64,000 bases of DNA, from contig NZ_MDEN01000069.1 of the NCBI RefSeq assembly GCF_001705435.1, positions 682,001 through 746,000 on the forward strand. The letters are read 5' to 3'. Source of the DNA: Pseudomonas graminis. Lineage in GTDB: Bacteria; Pseudomonadota; Gammaproteobacteria; Pseudomonadales; Pseudomonadaceae. A program made the translations under genes and the position numbers. A model generated the notes under the pieces. The model was not told the origin of the DNA. It did no database searches and saw only the letters and a program-made list of their open reading frames with translations. Shown piece after piece: positions 1 to 7,573 of this stretch (positions within the stretch are counted from its first letter, which is position 1; every line of letters begins with the position of its first letter).

Positions 1-1197
1 GGTGGTGGCGAACGCCGCGCCGAAGGCCTTGAGGTCATCCAGCGTCGGCGCCTTGTGCTCAAGGCCGCAGATCACCGGGATCGTGGCGCCGCACAGCAGC
101 CCGACGTGGTAACCGAGGAGCGGGTAGAAGCTGTCGTCGAGGCCGTCCAGTGTGGGGACGTCGATGCGCAGGGTCGCCAGCCGTTGCTGGGTCAGGTGGC
201 AGCCGATCTTCGGCGCGCGGCCGGTGAGGGCGATGCAGATGTCGAGGTAGTCCGGGTACTTCAGGGTGCGCGCGCCGATCACGCTGTTGGCGTACACCAC
301 CGCGTTGGACTCGGCCCAGACGATCTGCTCGCCCAGCTCCGGCGCGCTGTCCAGCAGGTACGGCGCGCAGGTAAAACTCACCCGCGCGCCCATCTCCAGA
401 TAGGCATCGCCCAGCTGACTGGCCGGTTCGCCAAGGGCCGGGTCGACACCCAGTTCGCGCCAGCGTCGCTTGTCCACGGAGATTGAATTGAGGGTAGTGG
501 GCACGCGGACCTTGGCGCCCCAGGCCACCAGTTGTCGGGCGAACCGCAGGCTGGCCGGCCCGGTGTAAATGCAGCCATCGATGTGCGCCTGGGTGATGTC
601 CAGCAGTTCCGTCGCGCCCTGCAGCTCGGCCATGCGCAGGATGATGCCCATCGCCACCTGCGCGGCTTTGCCGTAAGCGCCGTCGAGAAAACCCTGGTCG
701 GTTTCGGTGAGTGAAATCTGGGTGATCGGGCGCTGACGTATCAGACTTTTTTGATCGCGAGGGAGTGGCGGCGGCAGCCAGGCGAAGCCGCTCACGCGGT
801 CATCTTCCACTCGCACGAAGGCAACGTTCCGCAGGGCCGCAAAGCCCGCTTCGTCGAGGCTGATCACCGGGATCGAATGGCCGAACATCTGCTCGGCAAT
901 CAGCACGCCGAGGGTGAGGATGTCTTCCACGCGTTCGAAGACCAGTGCGGCCGGCGCGTGGCCGTTGAGCATCAGTTCCAGCAACACGCTGCTGCCGGTG
1001 CACGAACCGCGGCCGCTGGGAATGGCCAGCACCCGGCCGTTGATGAACTGGCCGCTGAGGGGGTGATGGCGGTCGATCACTTCACCGGTAAACGGCTCGA
1101 CCCCGCCCCAGAAACTCAGGCCCACGTCGGCGTACAGCAATTCGCCCTGGGCGCTGCCGGCGACAAGACAGCGCCCGTTCAACGAGACTTCAGACAT
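1..1197 (-). CDS. Aconitase X family cis-3-hydroxy-L-proline dehydratase (3' end beyond window)
   Basis: The reading frame starts with ATG at 1197 and stays open to base 1, giving 399 residues; the C-terminus lies outside the window. The first ~140 residues are the small swivelling DUF126 domain with the signature PSGRGSCTGSSVLLEL around residues 60-75. The large DUF521/aconitase-X domain follows, with segments such as CIYTGPASLRFARQL, WAESNAVVYANSVIGART and GYHVGLLCG. Known type II AcnX proteins have this fused layout (about 580-590 residues) and dehydrate cis-3-hydroxy-L-proline to delta1-pyrroline-2-carboxylate using an Fe-S cluster. The hydroxyproline genes upstream on the same strand support this substrate. 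The family assignment is firm; the exact substrate is inferred from context. Confidence 0.85.
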   Translation of the reverse strand, partial: MSEVSLNGRCLVAGSAQGELLYADVGLSFWGGVEPFTGEVIDRHHPLSGQFINGRVLAIPSGRGSCTGSSVLLELMLNGHAPAALVFERVEDILTLGVLIAEQMFGHSIPVISLDEAGFAALRNVAFVRVEDDRVSGFAWLPPPLPRDQKSLIRQRPITQISLTETDQGFLDGAYGKAAQVAMGIILRMAELQGATELLDITQAHIDGCIYTGPASLRFARQLVAWGAKVRVPTTLNSISVDKRRWRELGVDPALGEPASQLGDAYLEMGARVSFTCAPYLLDSAPELGEQIVWAESNAVVYANSVIGARTLKYPDYLDICIALTGRAPKIGCHLTQQRLATLRIDVPTLDGLDDSFYPLLGYHVGLLCGATIPVICGLEHKAPTLDDLKAFGAAFATT

Positions 1198-1293
1198 CGT
1201 GGGCTCCTGAGTGAGTGAATCGCTTTTAGCGGGTGACGCTGATGGGTTCCTGGTTCAGGTTCCGCGAATGATTCAGACGGGACGCGTAGCCCT

Positions 1294-1426
1294 GTAGGAG
1301 CGTGGCTTGTCCCGCGATCGGCGACGCAGTCGTCGTAAAACCTACAACCGCGGCGTCACTGAATCAGCATGTTCGACGGTCTTGCTGCCGCTTCGCGCCA
1401 GATCGCGGGACAAGCCACGCTCCTAC
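1294..1426. repeat. REP pair, GTAGGAGCGTGGCTTGTCCC family
   Basis: The left arm (1294-1318) reads GTAGGAGCGTGGCTTGTCCC followed by GCGAT. Its exact reverse complement occupies 1402-1426. The arms flank about 80 bases, giving a classic inverted pair of Pseudomonas REP sequences between the binding-protein gene and the aconitase X gene. The same pair occurs at 55482-55610. Possible roles are mRNA 3'-end protection or attenuation of read-through between the two genes. Confidence 0.75.
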
Positions 1427-1453
1427 ACGGTCCGCGCCCTCTGATCGTTCCCC

Positions 1454-2266
1454 TCAGTAATAGACGCCCGGCACGGTCAGGTCCACCGGCTTGCCACTCA
1501 CCCATTTTTCATACAGCTCGGCATAGCGCCCGGACCGCACTTGCTGGTTCACGAACAGGTTCAGGTAGTGAATCAGCCCGTACTCGTTACGCTTCGCCGC
1601 AAGGGAAACGTAGTCGATGGTGTAGGGCGCATTGCCGGCGATCTTCAGGCCTTTGTACTTGCCGGATTTGAGCGTGGCGGCGGCGACGGTGTTGGTCACG
1701 ACGGACGCTTTGATATGGCCCTGGGCGACGGCGAGGATGGTGTCGTTCTGGGTCTGGTAGGCGCGGAAACTGCCACTGCCCCATTTCTTCTGATCCTTCT
1801 CCAGGGCGATCGCTTCGAACGTGCCGCTGGTGTTGCCGACATCCTTGCCCTTGAGGTCGTCATAGCTGTTGATGCCGGCGTCGTCGCGGGTCAGCACCAC
1901 CATCTGGAAGGCGAAATAGGGGATGGTCATCGCCACCGTTTTTGCCCGCTCCAGGGTGTCCGAGGTCGACGCCACGATCACGTCGGCGCGGCCTGAAACC
2001 AGCGCAGGAATGCGATCCGGAAACGGCGTTTCCACCACCTCGGCTGTCACGCCCAGTACCTTCGCCAGGTCGTTGCAATAATCGACGTCAAATCCGACCG
2101 GGTTGTTCTTGTCGTCACGGGACCCCATCGGCGGGAAGTCCAGGGTCACGGCGCAGCGCAGCTTGCCGGAGTCGATGATGTCATCGAGCTTGTCGGCCAA
2201 CGCGGTGTTGATAAAGGATGAGCTCATGACGGCGAGGAGGGCGACGGCGACAGCTTGATTTTTCAT
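1454..2266 (-). CDS. Amino acid ABC transporter periplasmic substrate-binding protein
   Basis: This 270-residue protein starts with a signal peptide (MKNQAVAVALLAVMSSSF to about residue 24, ALA before DKLDD). The SBP_bac_3 domain follows: LRCAVTLDFPPMG, NPVGFDVDYCNDLAKVLGV, PALVSGRADVIVASTSDTLER and the second-lobe motif KDVGNTSGTFEAI. The family delivers polar amino acids or opine-like compounds to an inner-membrane permease. No permease or ATPase gene is adjacent within the window. Position between the hydroxyproline regulator and aconitase X suggests hydroxyproline or a related imino acid as ligand, by inference. A TCGTATACGA palindrome lies 47 bases upstream of the start. Confidence 0.85.
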   Translation of the reverse strand: MKNQAVAVALLAVMSSSFINTALADKLDDIIDSGKLRCAVTLDFPPMGSRDDKNNPVGFDVDYCNDLAKVLGVTAEVVETPFPDRIPALVSGRADVIVASTSDTLERAKTVAMTIPYFAFQMVVLTRDDAGINSYDDLKGKDVGNTSGTFEAIALEKDQKKWGSGSFRAYQTQNDTILAVAQGHIKASVVTNTVAAATLKSGKYKGLKIAGNAPYTIDYVSLAAKRNEYGLIHYLNLFVNQQVRSGRYAELYEKWVSGKPVDLTVPGVYY

Positions 2267-2312
2267 AGAAGCCTCGGTGCGTGCAAAGGGAGAAACGGCC
2301 GGATAAGTAATT

Positions 2313-2322
2313 TCGTATACGA
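2313..2322. promoter_or_regulatory. Putative GntR-type operator TCGTATACGA
   Basis: This is a perfect 10-base palindrome in the short region upstream of the substrate-binding protein gene. A near-identical site (TCGTATACAA on the minus strand) precedes the FCD-GntR regulator at 8290-8299. Short NGTATACN palindromes are typical operators of FCD-type GntR proteins. Assignment to the GntR protein encoded at 7574-8257 is inferred from this sharing. Confidence 0.55.
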
Positions 2323-2532
2323 TATTTGATATGCACGCAGCGTGCCTGTTTTGCCAGTACGCCGTGCAGGGCTCTGGATCAGCGGGCCGGGGTTTGGATG
2401 GGTATTTCAGGAGCGTGGGACGGTGTTACATAAAGGAGCAAGAATCCGCAGCGTGCTTCATTGATGCACGTTGCAGTGCGGTAGTCGCCACATTCCGCCG
2501 CACCGCGATAAACCACCGGGACTGCGGTCACC

Positions 2533-2624
2533 GTAGGACTGGCTTTAGCCGGGAAGGCGTCGGTCTTCACACCCGAGATTTAGGGTGTTCACACAGGCCT
2601 CTTCCCGGCCAAAGCCAGTCCTAT
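2533..2624. repeat. 92-base palindromic element, copy 1
   Basis: The outer arms are GTAGGACTGGCTTTAGCC-GGGAAG on the left and CTTCCCGGCCAAAGCCAGTC-CTAT on the right. A second, inner inverted pair (TTCACACCC / GGGTGTTCACA) sits between them. Four further copies lie at 7206-7297, 7344-7435, 28807-28900 and 28944-29037. It is an extragenic REP/BIME-type repeat; no coding function is seen. Confidence 0.75.
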
Positions 2625-2660
2625 ACAAATACCGCGATCATCCAGAAGGGAGCAGCGAAT

Positions 2661-3419
2661 TCAGATGCGCCTTTGCGAACCCCGATACTCACTCGGCGAC
2701 GCTCCGGTCAGCGCCTTGAACTGGCGGCTAAACGCGCTGTGATCGGTGTACCCGCAGCGCAGGGCGATTTCGGTGATCGACAGGTCTTCCTGCAACAACC
2801 GCGACGCTTCACCCAGCCGCGCCTTGTGAATCATCTGCCGTGGCGTCAGCTGGAAGATGCGTTTGCAGTGCCGCTCCAGTTGGGCGATGGAGAGCCCGGC
2901 AATGGCCGTCAGTTGCTCAAGGGTGATGGGCCGCGCGAAGTGTTCGCGGATGTACGCATCGACCTCGACCAGTTTCTGATACGCCGGATGGGTCGTCTGC
3001 AGGATTTGCAGGTCCCGGGAGATTCCCGCCAGCCCGATGATCGCGCCGTGTTGATCGCGCAGGGCGATCTTGTGAGTCAGGCACCAGATCGGCTGATTGC
3101 CGTAATAAAGGTGCAGCTCCAGCTGATCGCTGAGCTGCCTGCCATCGGCCAGCACCCGGCGGTCCTGGGCGGTGTACAACGGCCCGAAGCGCGCGGGGAA
3201 CACTTCCTCGGCGGTCAGCCCGACGATCTGGCTTTTTTCCTTGAAACCGCAGCGCTGCACCAGCGTCTGGTTGACCAGTGCATAACGCGCGTGGGCGTCT
3301 TTGACGAAGAACACCACACCGGGAATCGTATCGAACAGCGGCGCGACCAACGTCAGGCTGGCCAGCAGTTGGTCGAGGTCGTGCAAGGGCGTGGTGAGAA
3401 GGACGTCGATCATGTTCAC
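2661..3419 (-). CDS. PAS-domain AraC-family transcriptional regulator, LhpR-like
   Basis: This 252-residue protein has an N-terminal PAS fold (about residues 20-135: LFDTIPGVVFFVKDAHARYALVN ... GAIIGLAGISRDLQ) and a C-terminal AraC/XylS double helix-turn-helix (about 150-250: YIREHFARPITLEQLTAIAGLS ... EIALRCGYTDHSAFSRQFKALTGASPSEYR). It lies 157 bases downstream of the hydroxyproline dehydrogenase alpha gene on the same strand. AraC-type regulators control hydroxyproline catabolism in P. aeruginosa and P. putida (LhpR), so a role as activator of this cluster is likely. The PAS domain probably senses the ligand, though no ligand can be read from sequence. Confidence 0.8.
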   Translation of the reverse strand: MNMIDVLLTTPLHDLDQLLASLTLVAPLFDTIPGVVFFVKDAHARYALVNQTLVQRCGFKEKSQIVGLTAEEVFPARFGPLYTAQDRRVLADGRQLSDQLELHLYYGNQPIWCLTHKIALRDQHGAIIGLAGISRDLQILQTTHPAYQKLVEVDAYIREHFARPITLEQLTAIAGLSIAQLERHCKRIFQLTPRQMIHKARLGEASRLLQEDLSITEIALRCGYTDHSAFSRQFKALTGASPSEYRGSQRRI

Positions 3420-3500
3420 GGGCGGGAGGGCCGGGTGGGGAATGGGATCGATGATGCGGGATGTTGGATGCGGCGGCTAGTCGGGGGGCGACTGATCTGC

Positions 3501-3582
3501 GGGGACAGATTTATTTACGGTGAAGCGCTGTAAATAAATCAGTCCCCTTTAAATCATTTAAATAAATCAGTCCCCTTTAAAT
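3501..3582. repeat. AT-rich hairpin plus 23-base direct repeat beside the dehydrogenase stop codon
   Basis: Bases 3501-3518 (GGGGACAGATTTATTTAC) pair with 3530-3547 with one mismatch and an 11-base loop. A 23-base direct repeat occupies 3532-3554 and 3560-3582, a period of 28 bases. The second copy supplies the stop codon of the dehydrogenase alpha gene (TAA on the minus strand, 3577-3579). The GGGGACAGATTTA core resembles motifs I associate with REP-type transposase ends in Pseudomonas, which is from memory. It could also act as a terminator for the minus-strand operon. Confidence 0.55.
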
Positions 3583-4842
3583 ATCATCCAGACAGGCGAG
3601 GGTGGAGATCCGCGCCGGGCTGAAGGGCGGGCGCAACAAGGGGGGTTCCCAGCCGAACAAGGTCTGCGCCGCCGTGGCACAGATGCGCCCCTGACACGCG
3701 CCCATCCCGCAGCGGGTGGCGAGTTTGGCGCCGGTCCAGCTGTCATGCGCAGCGAGGTCCGCGTAACGCACGTCCTCACAGCGACAGACCAGCGTGTCCG
3801 GCGCCGCCAGATGTTTCAGCGCCGGGTTCAGGCTGAAGGCCTTGTTCAACCGATCCGCAAAACCTTGCCAGCGCTGCCGCTCAGCCCACAACCCTCGAGC
3901 CTTATTTCGATCACCCACCGCCACCAGGCCGGCGATGCGCCCCTCCACCAACGCCAGTTCGCTGCCGCCGAAACCGGTGCATTCACCCGCTGCGTAGTGA
4001 TCGGCCAGACCCGTCGCCTGCCACTCATCCACCACGATGGCCTGATCCCGCAGCGTGCAGCCCAGTGCGCGGGCGATCTCGGTGTTGGGCACCAGACTGA
4101 AACCGCAGGCCAGACGCTCGCAGGCCAGCTCTTCGACCTTGTCACCGACCTGAACGCGCACGCCTTCCAGCCGATCCGTACCCAGCGCCGCCAGCACATG
4201 GGCCGACGTTCGATAGGCGGCACTGGCCAGGGTGATCGCCTGAATCGCCTTGTTCGGCCAGCGCCACAGCCCGGCAGCAAATCCGGCGACGGCGCTCAAG
4301 GGCGCCTGCTCGGCAACGCGCACGACCTCGGCGCCATGCTTCTGCGCGGTCGCCGACGAGGCCAGCAACAGCGGGCCGGTTCCGGCAATCACGATGCGTT
4401 CGTCAGCGACCGCCAGCCCGCCTTTGATCAGCGCCTGCAAACCGCCCGCGCCGGTGACGCCCGGCAGGGTCCAGCCGGGGAAGGGCAGCAGTCGCTCCCG
4501 CGCGCCGGTGCACAGAATCAGCCTGTCGTAACTCAACACCCAGCCCCGCTCGTCATCTTCCAGCAGCAAGCGCTTCGCCCCGGCCAGCGCGACCACCTTG
4601 CAGCCGCTGTGCAGGCGAACGTTGCTGAACCCCTGCAACTGCGTGCGCATATCCTGAGCCTGTTTCGGCACTTGAGCGTTGGGGCCGTCGCGCCAGATCT
4701 GCCCGCCTGGCAGCGGGTTGTCGTCGAGCAAAGCGATGCTCGGCCCGTGAGGCGCCGCCGCCAGGGCCGCCGCCATGCCCGCCGGCCCTGCACCGATGAT
4801 CAGCAGATCGACATGCTCGGTCATGCTCATGCTCATGCTCAT
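3577..4842 (-). CDS. D-hydroxyproline dehydrogenase, alpha subunit (FAD/NAD(P)-binding)
   Basis: This 421-residue oxidoreductase has an N-terminal FAD dinucleotide fold (LLIIGAGPAGMAAALAAA), a second nucleotide-binding segment (RIVIAGTGPLLLASSATA) and a C-terminal four-cysteine [2Fe-2S] region (CRCEDV ... CGMGACQGRIC). This is the architecture of the alpha subunits of heteromeric amine dehydrogenases such as HcnB-like and D-hydroxyproline dehydrogenase. The start at 4842 overlaps the gamma-subunit stop as ATGA. Four in-frame ATG codons follow at 6-base spacing (MSMSMSM), so the true start may be any of them. A longer in-frame extension to 4989 overlaps the gamma gene and is rejected. Confidence 0.85.
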   Translation of the reverse strand: MSMSMSMTEHVDLLIIGAGPAGMAAALAAAPHGPSIALLDDNPLPGGQIWRDGPNAQVPKQAQDMRTQLQGFSNVRLHSGCKVVALAGAKRLLLEDDERGWVLSYDRLILCTGARERLLPFPGWTLPGVTGAGGLQALIKGGLAVADERIVIAGTGPLLLASSATAQKHGAEVVRVAEQAPLSAVAGFAAGLWRWPNKAIQAITLASAAYRTSAHVLAALGTDRLEGVRVQVGDKVEELACERLACGFSLVPNTEIARALGCTLRDQAIVVDEWQATGLADHYAAGECTGFGGSELALVEGRIAGLVAVGDRNKARGLWAERQRWQGFADRLNKAFSLNPALKHLAAPDTLVCRCEDVRYADLAAHDSWTGAKLATRCGMGACQGRICATAAQTLFGWEPPLLRPPFSPARISTLACLDDI

Positions 4843-5075
4843 GGCTGAGTCTCGACCCGCATGCCGTCGCGGCAGATCGTCTGACACGCCAGCCGGCGCA
4901 GGCCGTCGATGCTCACCCGGCATTCCTGACAGATGCCCATGCCGCACAAGGGTGCGCGCCGCTGGCCGCTGACCGAGGTGCGGCTGCAACGATCGCCGCT
5001 CGACATCAGCGCGGCGGCCACCGTGGTGCCTTGGGCGAAGCGAAAGGGCTGACCATCGATGCTCAATTCAGGCAT
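4839..5075 (-). CDS. D-hydroxyproline dehydrogenase, gamma subunit, (2Fe-2S)-binding
   Basis: This 78-residue protein (MPELSIDGQPFRFAQG...) is a small ferredoxin-like subunit. The cysteine pattern CSRTSVSGQRRAPLCGMGIC plus QEC and a later C in LACQTIC matches the HcnA-like (2Fe-2S) fold. It lies between the beta and alpha subunit genes, overlapping beta by 8 bases and alpha by 4. Such overlaps point to translational coupling of the three-subunit enzyme. The start at 5075 is chosen because the longer frame to 5246 runs into the beta gene. Confidence 0.85.
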   Translation of the reverse strand: MPELSIDGQPFRFAQGTTVAAALMSSGDRCSRTSVSGQRRAPLCGMGICQECRVSIDGLRRLACQTICRDGMRVETQP

Positions 5076-6204
5076 GGGCGCGGGCTCCGATAAAGCGTTG
5101 CGGCAGGTAGGGTTCAACGTCGAGGGGCGGTCGAGTGCGCAGCATTTGCGCAGCGAGCAGGCGGGCTGTGCCGGTGGCAGTGGTGACGCCGAGGCCTTCG
5201 TGCCCGACCGCCAGCCACAGGCCGGGCTGATGCGGGTGCTCGCCAATCAGCGGCTGACCGTCGGGGCTGGCGGAGCGAAAGCCGGTCCAGCTGCGAAGGC
5301 CGTTCATCTCGCCCAGGCCTGGGAGAAAATCCATCGCCCGACGCAGCATCCGTCCGAGCATGGCCGCATCGACTTGCGGATCGTGGTTGTCGAACTGGCG
5401 CGATGAGCCGATGAACAGCTGGCCGGTCGGGCGCTGCTGCACATTGAACGCCACCGACGGGCCGTTGCCCTTGTGGGCGCTGGTGACGTAGCCCAACTCA
5501 ACCAGCGTATGGGTGATCTGCGCGGGGTAACGGTCGGTGATCAGCAGGTGGCCTTTCTTGGCTTGCAGCGGTAAATCGGGACAGAGTTCGCGGGCATAGA
5601 TGCCGCTGGCCAGCACAACGGCCGGGGCTTGCAGCCATTCTCCCGTTGCGAGGCGGACCCGGTTGCCCTGAACTTCAGCGACCTCCGCTTGCCGCAGAAC
5701 CACTCGCGAAGACTGACGCTGCAACAACCAGCGCGCGGCGTTGGGCGCGTAAAGAATGCCGTCGCCGCTGACCTTCAGTGCCCCGAGCAGGCCGGATCGC
5801 AATGACGGTTCCGCCCGTGCCAGTTCGGCGCCGGACAGCAACTCGCAGGCCAGACCGTATTCGCTCAGCGCCGCATGCTTGCGCTCGGCTTCTTCCATTT
5901 CTTCTTCATTGCAGGCCAGCCACAGGGTGCCGTTGGTGCGCATCGCGCAGTCGTCCGGCATCTGCGGCGCGAGCTCGCGCCAGGCCTTGACCGAATATTC
6001 CCCCAGCGCCAGCTCGGCCGCGCTGTGGTCCAACACCACCAGATGGCCCATGCCCGCAGCGGTCGCGGCGGGGCGCTGACAATCCAGCACCAGCACATGC
6101 AAGCCCTGAGACGCCAACTCGTCCGCACATGCCGCGCCGACGATGCCGCCGCCAATGACGATTACATCGGCGGCCTGGCCTTGCAGGGTGGCGGCGTCGG
6201 TCAC
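5068..6204 (-). CDS. D-hydroxyproline dehydrogenase, beta subunit (DAO-family FAD oxidoreductase)
   Basis: This 378-residue D-amino-acid-oxidase-fold protein has the FAD motif VIVIGGGIVGAACADELAS at the N-terminus. Its C-terminal flavin contacts include RSWTGFRSASPDGQPLIGEH and WLAVGHEGLGVTTATGTARL. The beta subunit carries the catalytic flavin that oxidises cis-4-hydroxy-D-proline to delta1-pyrroline-4-hydroxy-2-carboxylate. Its start overlaps the epimerase stop as ATGA (6201-6204), so it directly follows the enzyme that supplies its substrate. The next pathway enzymes (deaminase and ketoglutarate semialdehyde dehydrogenase) are not visible here. Confidence 0.87.
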   Translation of the reverse strand: MTDAATLQGQAADVIVIGGGIVGAACADELASQGLHVLVLDCQRPAATAAGMGHLVVLDHSAAELALGEYSVKAWRELAPQMPDDCAMRTNGTLWLACNEEEMEEAERKHAALSEYGLACELLSGAELARAEPSLRSGLLGALKVSGDGILYAPNAARWLLQRQSSRVVLRQAEVAEVQGNRVRLATGEWLQAPAVVLASGIYARELCPDLPLQAKKGHLLITDRYPAQITHTLVELGYVTSAHKGNGPSVAFNVQQRPTGQLFIGSSRQFDNHDPQVDAAMLGRMLRRAMDFLPGLGEMNGLRSWTGFRSASPDGQPLIGEHPHQPGLWLAVGHEGLGVTTATGTARLLAAQMLRTRPPLDVEPYLPQRFIGARAHA

Positions 6205-7151
6205 GAGCGAATGCCCCAGGCGAACGGGTCTTCGTTGTCCAGCAACAAAGTGGCTTCGGCGCTGATGTAGGCGCGGCCACGGATGGTCGGCACGATGCGG
6301 TCGCCCGCCTGCCGCTCGCCGTGCTCCCAGACGAAACTGCCTTCAAATTGACTGCCGATCACGCTGGCCTGCTGCCACAGCGTACCGGGCTGAAGTTTGC
6401 CGTCCGCTGCCAGGCACGCCAGTTTGGCGCTGGTGCCGGTGCCGCAGGGCGAGCGGTCGTAGGCTTTGCCGGGGCAGAGCACGAAGTTGCGGCTGTCGGC
6501 GTGAGTGTCGTCGGCGAACAGCTCGATGTGGTCGATGACGCCGCCGTCTTCACCGCGAATGCCTTGGTTTTCCAGCGCCTGCCGGACCTTCCAGGTGTAG
6601 TCGGTGAGGGCGTCGAGGTTGTCGGCGGCGACGCTCAGGCCGTGGTCGGCGATCAGGAAAAACCAGTTGCCGCCCCAGGCGATGTCGCCGGTCACGCTGC
6701 CCAGTTCAGGCACCTCCACGACGAAGTCCTTGCGGTAGCGGTAGGAGGGCACGTTGTCGACGCTCACGGAGCGGTCTTCGTGCAGCGTGGCCTGAACCGT
6801 GCCGACCGGGGTTTCGATGCGGTGCACGCCGGGGCCGATCTTGCCCAGATGCGCCAGCGACACCACCAGCCCGATGGTGCCGTGGCCGCACATGCCCAAG
6901 TAGCCGCTGTTGTTGAAAAAGATCACCCCGGCGCAGGCCCCGGGATCCACCGGCTCGCACAACAGCGCACCGACCAGTACATCGCTGCCGCGGGGTTCGA
7001 GCACGGTGGCGGCGCGCCAGTCATCGAACTGCTCAGCCAGACGCTGACGCCGCTCGGCCATGCTGCCCCGCCCGAGATCGGGAAACCCGTCGAGCACCAG
7101 CCGCGTCGGCTCGCCGCCGGTGTGAGAATCGAGAATCTGGATGCGTTTCAT
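6201..7151 (-). CDS. 4-hydroxyproline 2-epimerase
   Basis: This is a proline racemase family member of 316 residues. Both catalytic cysteines are present: C88 in NSGYLGMCGHGTIG and C236 in DRSPCGTGTSAKLA. The Cys/Cys pair marks an epimerase or racemase; trans-3-hydroxyproline dehydratases of the same family have Thr at the second position. The reaction interconverts trans-4-hydroxy-L-proline and cis-4-hydroxy-D-proline. The start at 7151 follows an AGGGGA ribosome-binding sequence; an in-frame ATG at 7178 has poorer context. It heads a four-gene overlapping operon with the dehydrogenase subunits. Confidence 0.92.
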   Translation of the reverse strand: MKRIQILDSHTGGEPTRLVLDGFPDLGRGSMAERRQRLAEQFDDWRAATVLEPRGSDVLVGALLCEPVDPGACAGVIFFNNSGYLGMCGHGTIGLVVSLAHLGKIGPGVHRIETPVGTVQATLHEDRSVSVDNVPSYRYRKDFVVEVPELGSVTGDIAWGGNWFFLIADHGLSVAADNLDALTDYTWKVRQALENQGIRGEDGGVIDHIELFADDTHADSRNFVLCPGKAYDRSPCGTGTSAKLACLAADGKLQPGTLWQQASVIGSQFEGSFVWEHGERQAGDRIVPTIRGRAYISAEATLLLDNEDPFAWGIRS

Positions 7152-7205
7152 GTATTCCCCTAATTGGACTGTATCCACCCGATGTAACTGGCTAAGACCA
7201 TCCCT

Positions 7206-7297
7206 GTAGGACCGGCTTCAGCCGGGAAGCCGTCGATCGTCACACCCGAGATTCATGGTGTTCACACTGGCGTCTTCCCGGCCAAAGCCGGTCCCAC
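7206..7297. repeat. 92-base palindromic element, copy 2
   Basis: The arms are GTAGGACCGGCTTCAGCC-GGGAAG and CTTCCCGGCCAAAGCCGGTC-CCAC, with the inner pair TCACACCC / GGTGTTCACA. It is the first unit of a tandem pair with 7344-7435; flanking bases (GATGTAACTGG and GATGGAACTGG) are also duplicated. Confidence 0.75.
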
Positions 7298-7343
7298 TAA
7301 AAGCGCCGCGTACACCCCGATGGAACTGGCGACGACGATCCCT

Positions 7344-7435
7344 GTGGGACCGGCTTCAGCCGGGAAGGCGTCGGTCGTCACACCCGAGATTTATGGTGTT
7401 CACGCTGGCCTCTTCCCGGCTAAATCCGGTCCTAC
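7344..7435. repeat. 92-base palindromic element, copy 3
   Basis: Second unit of the tandem pair, starting 138 bases after the first. Both arms and the inner inverted pair are conserved with a few compensating changes, which suggests that the folded structure is under selection or that the copies are recent. Confidence 0.75.
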
Positions 7436-7573
7436 AAAAAGCGCTGTACAACCGGTTTACAGATCGCGGCGCGGAGCAACTTCACTATTGAGGCAAGGGT
7501 GCCGCGAACGACGTCCAGGGTCTTGACCGATTTCACCCTCGCCAATGACGAAATCGGCATAGCCACGATTCGT

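Larger units (their letters stand above)
2267..2660. other. Gene-free gap holding the binding-protein promoter and a REP-type element
   Basis: The 394 bases between the AraC regulator and the binding-protein gene contain no convincing reading frame. They hold the TCGTATACGA palindrome at 2313-2322, close to the binding-protein start, and one 92-base palindromic element at 2533-2624. The open frame running from 2331 to 3533 on the plus strand is antisense to the regulator and is not considered real. Confidence 0.6.
7152..7573. other. Gene-free gap with two tandem palindromic elements
   Basis: The 422 bases between the epimerase and the GntR gene contain two copies of the 92-base palindromic element at a 138-base period. 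The rest is presumed promoter sequence for the epimerase operon. No credible reading frame is seen; the short plus-strand frames here are only translations of the repeats. Confidence 0.6.

Noticed and set aside
2331..3533. 400-codon plus-strand frame opposite the AraC regulator
   Set aside because: It spans the repeat element and the whole regulator gene in antisense, without a domain or ribosome-binding site.
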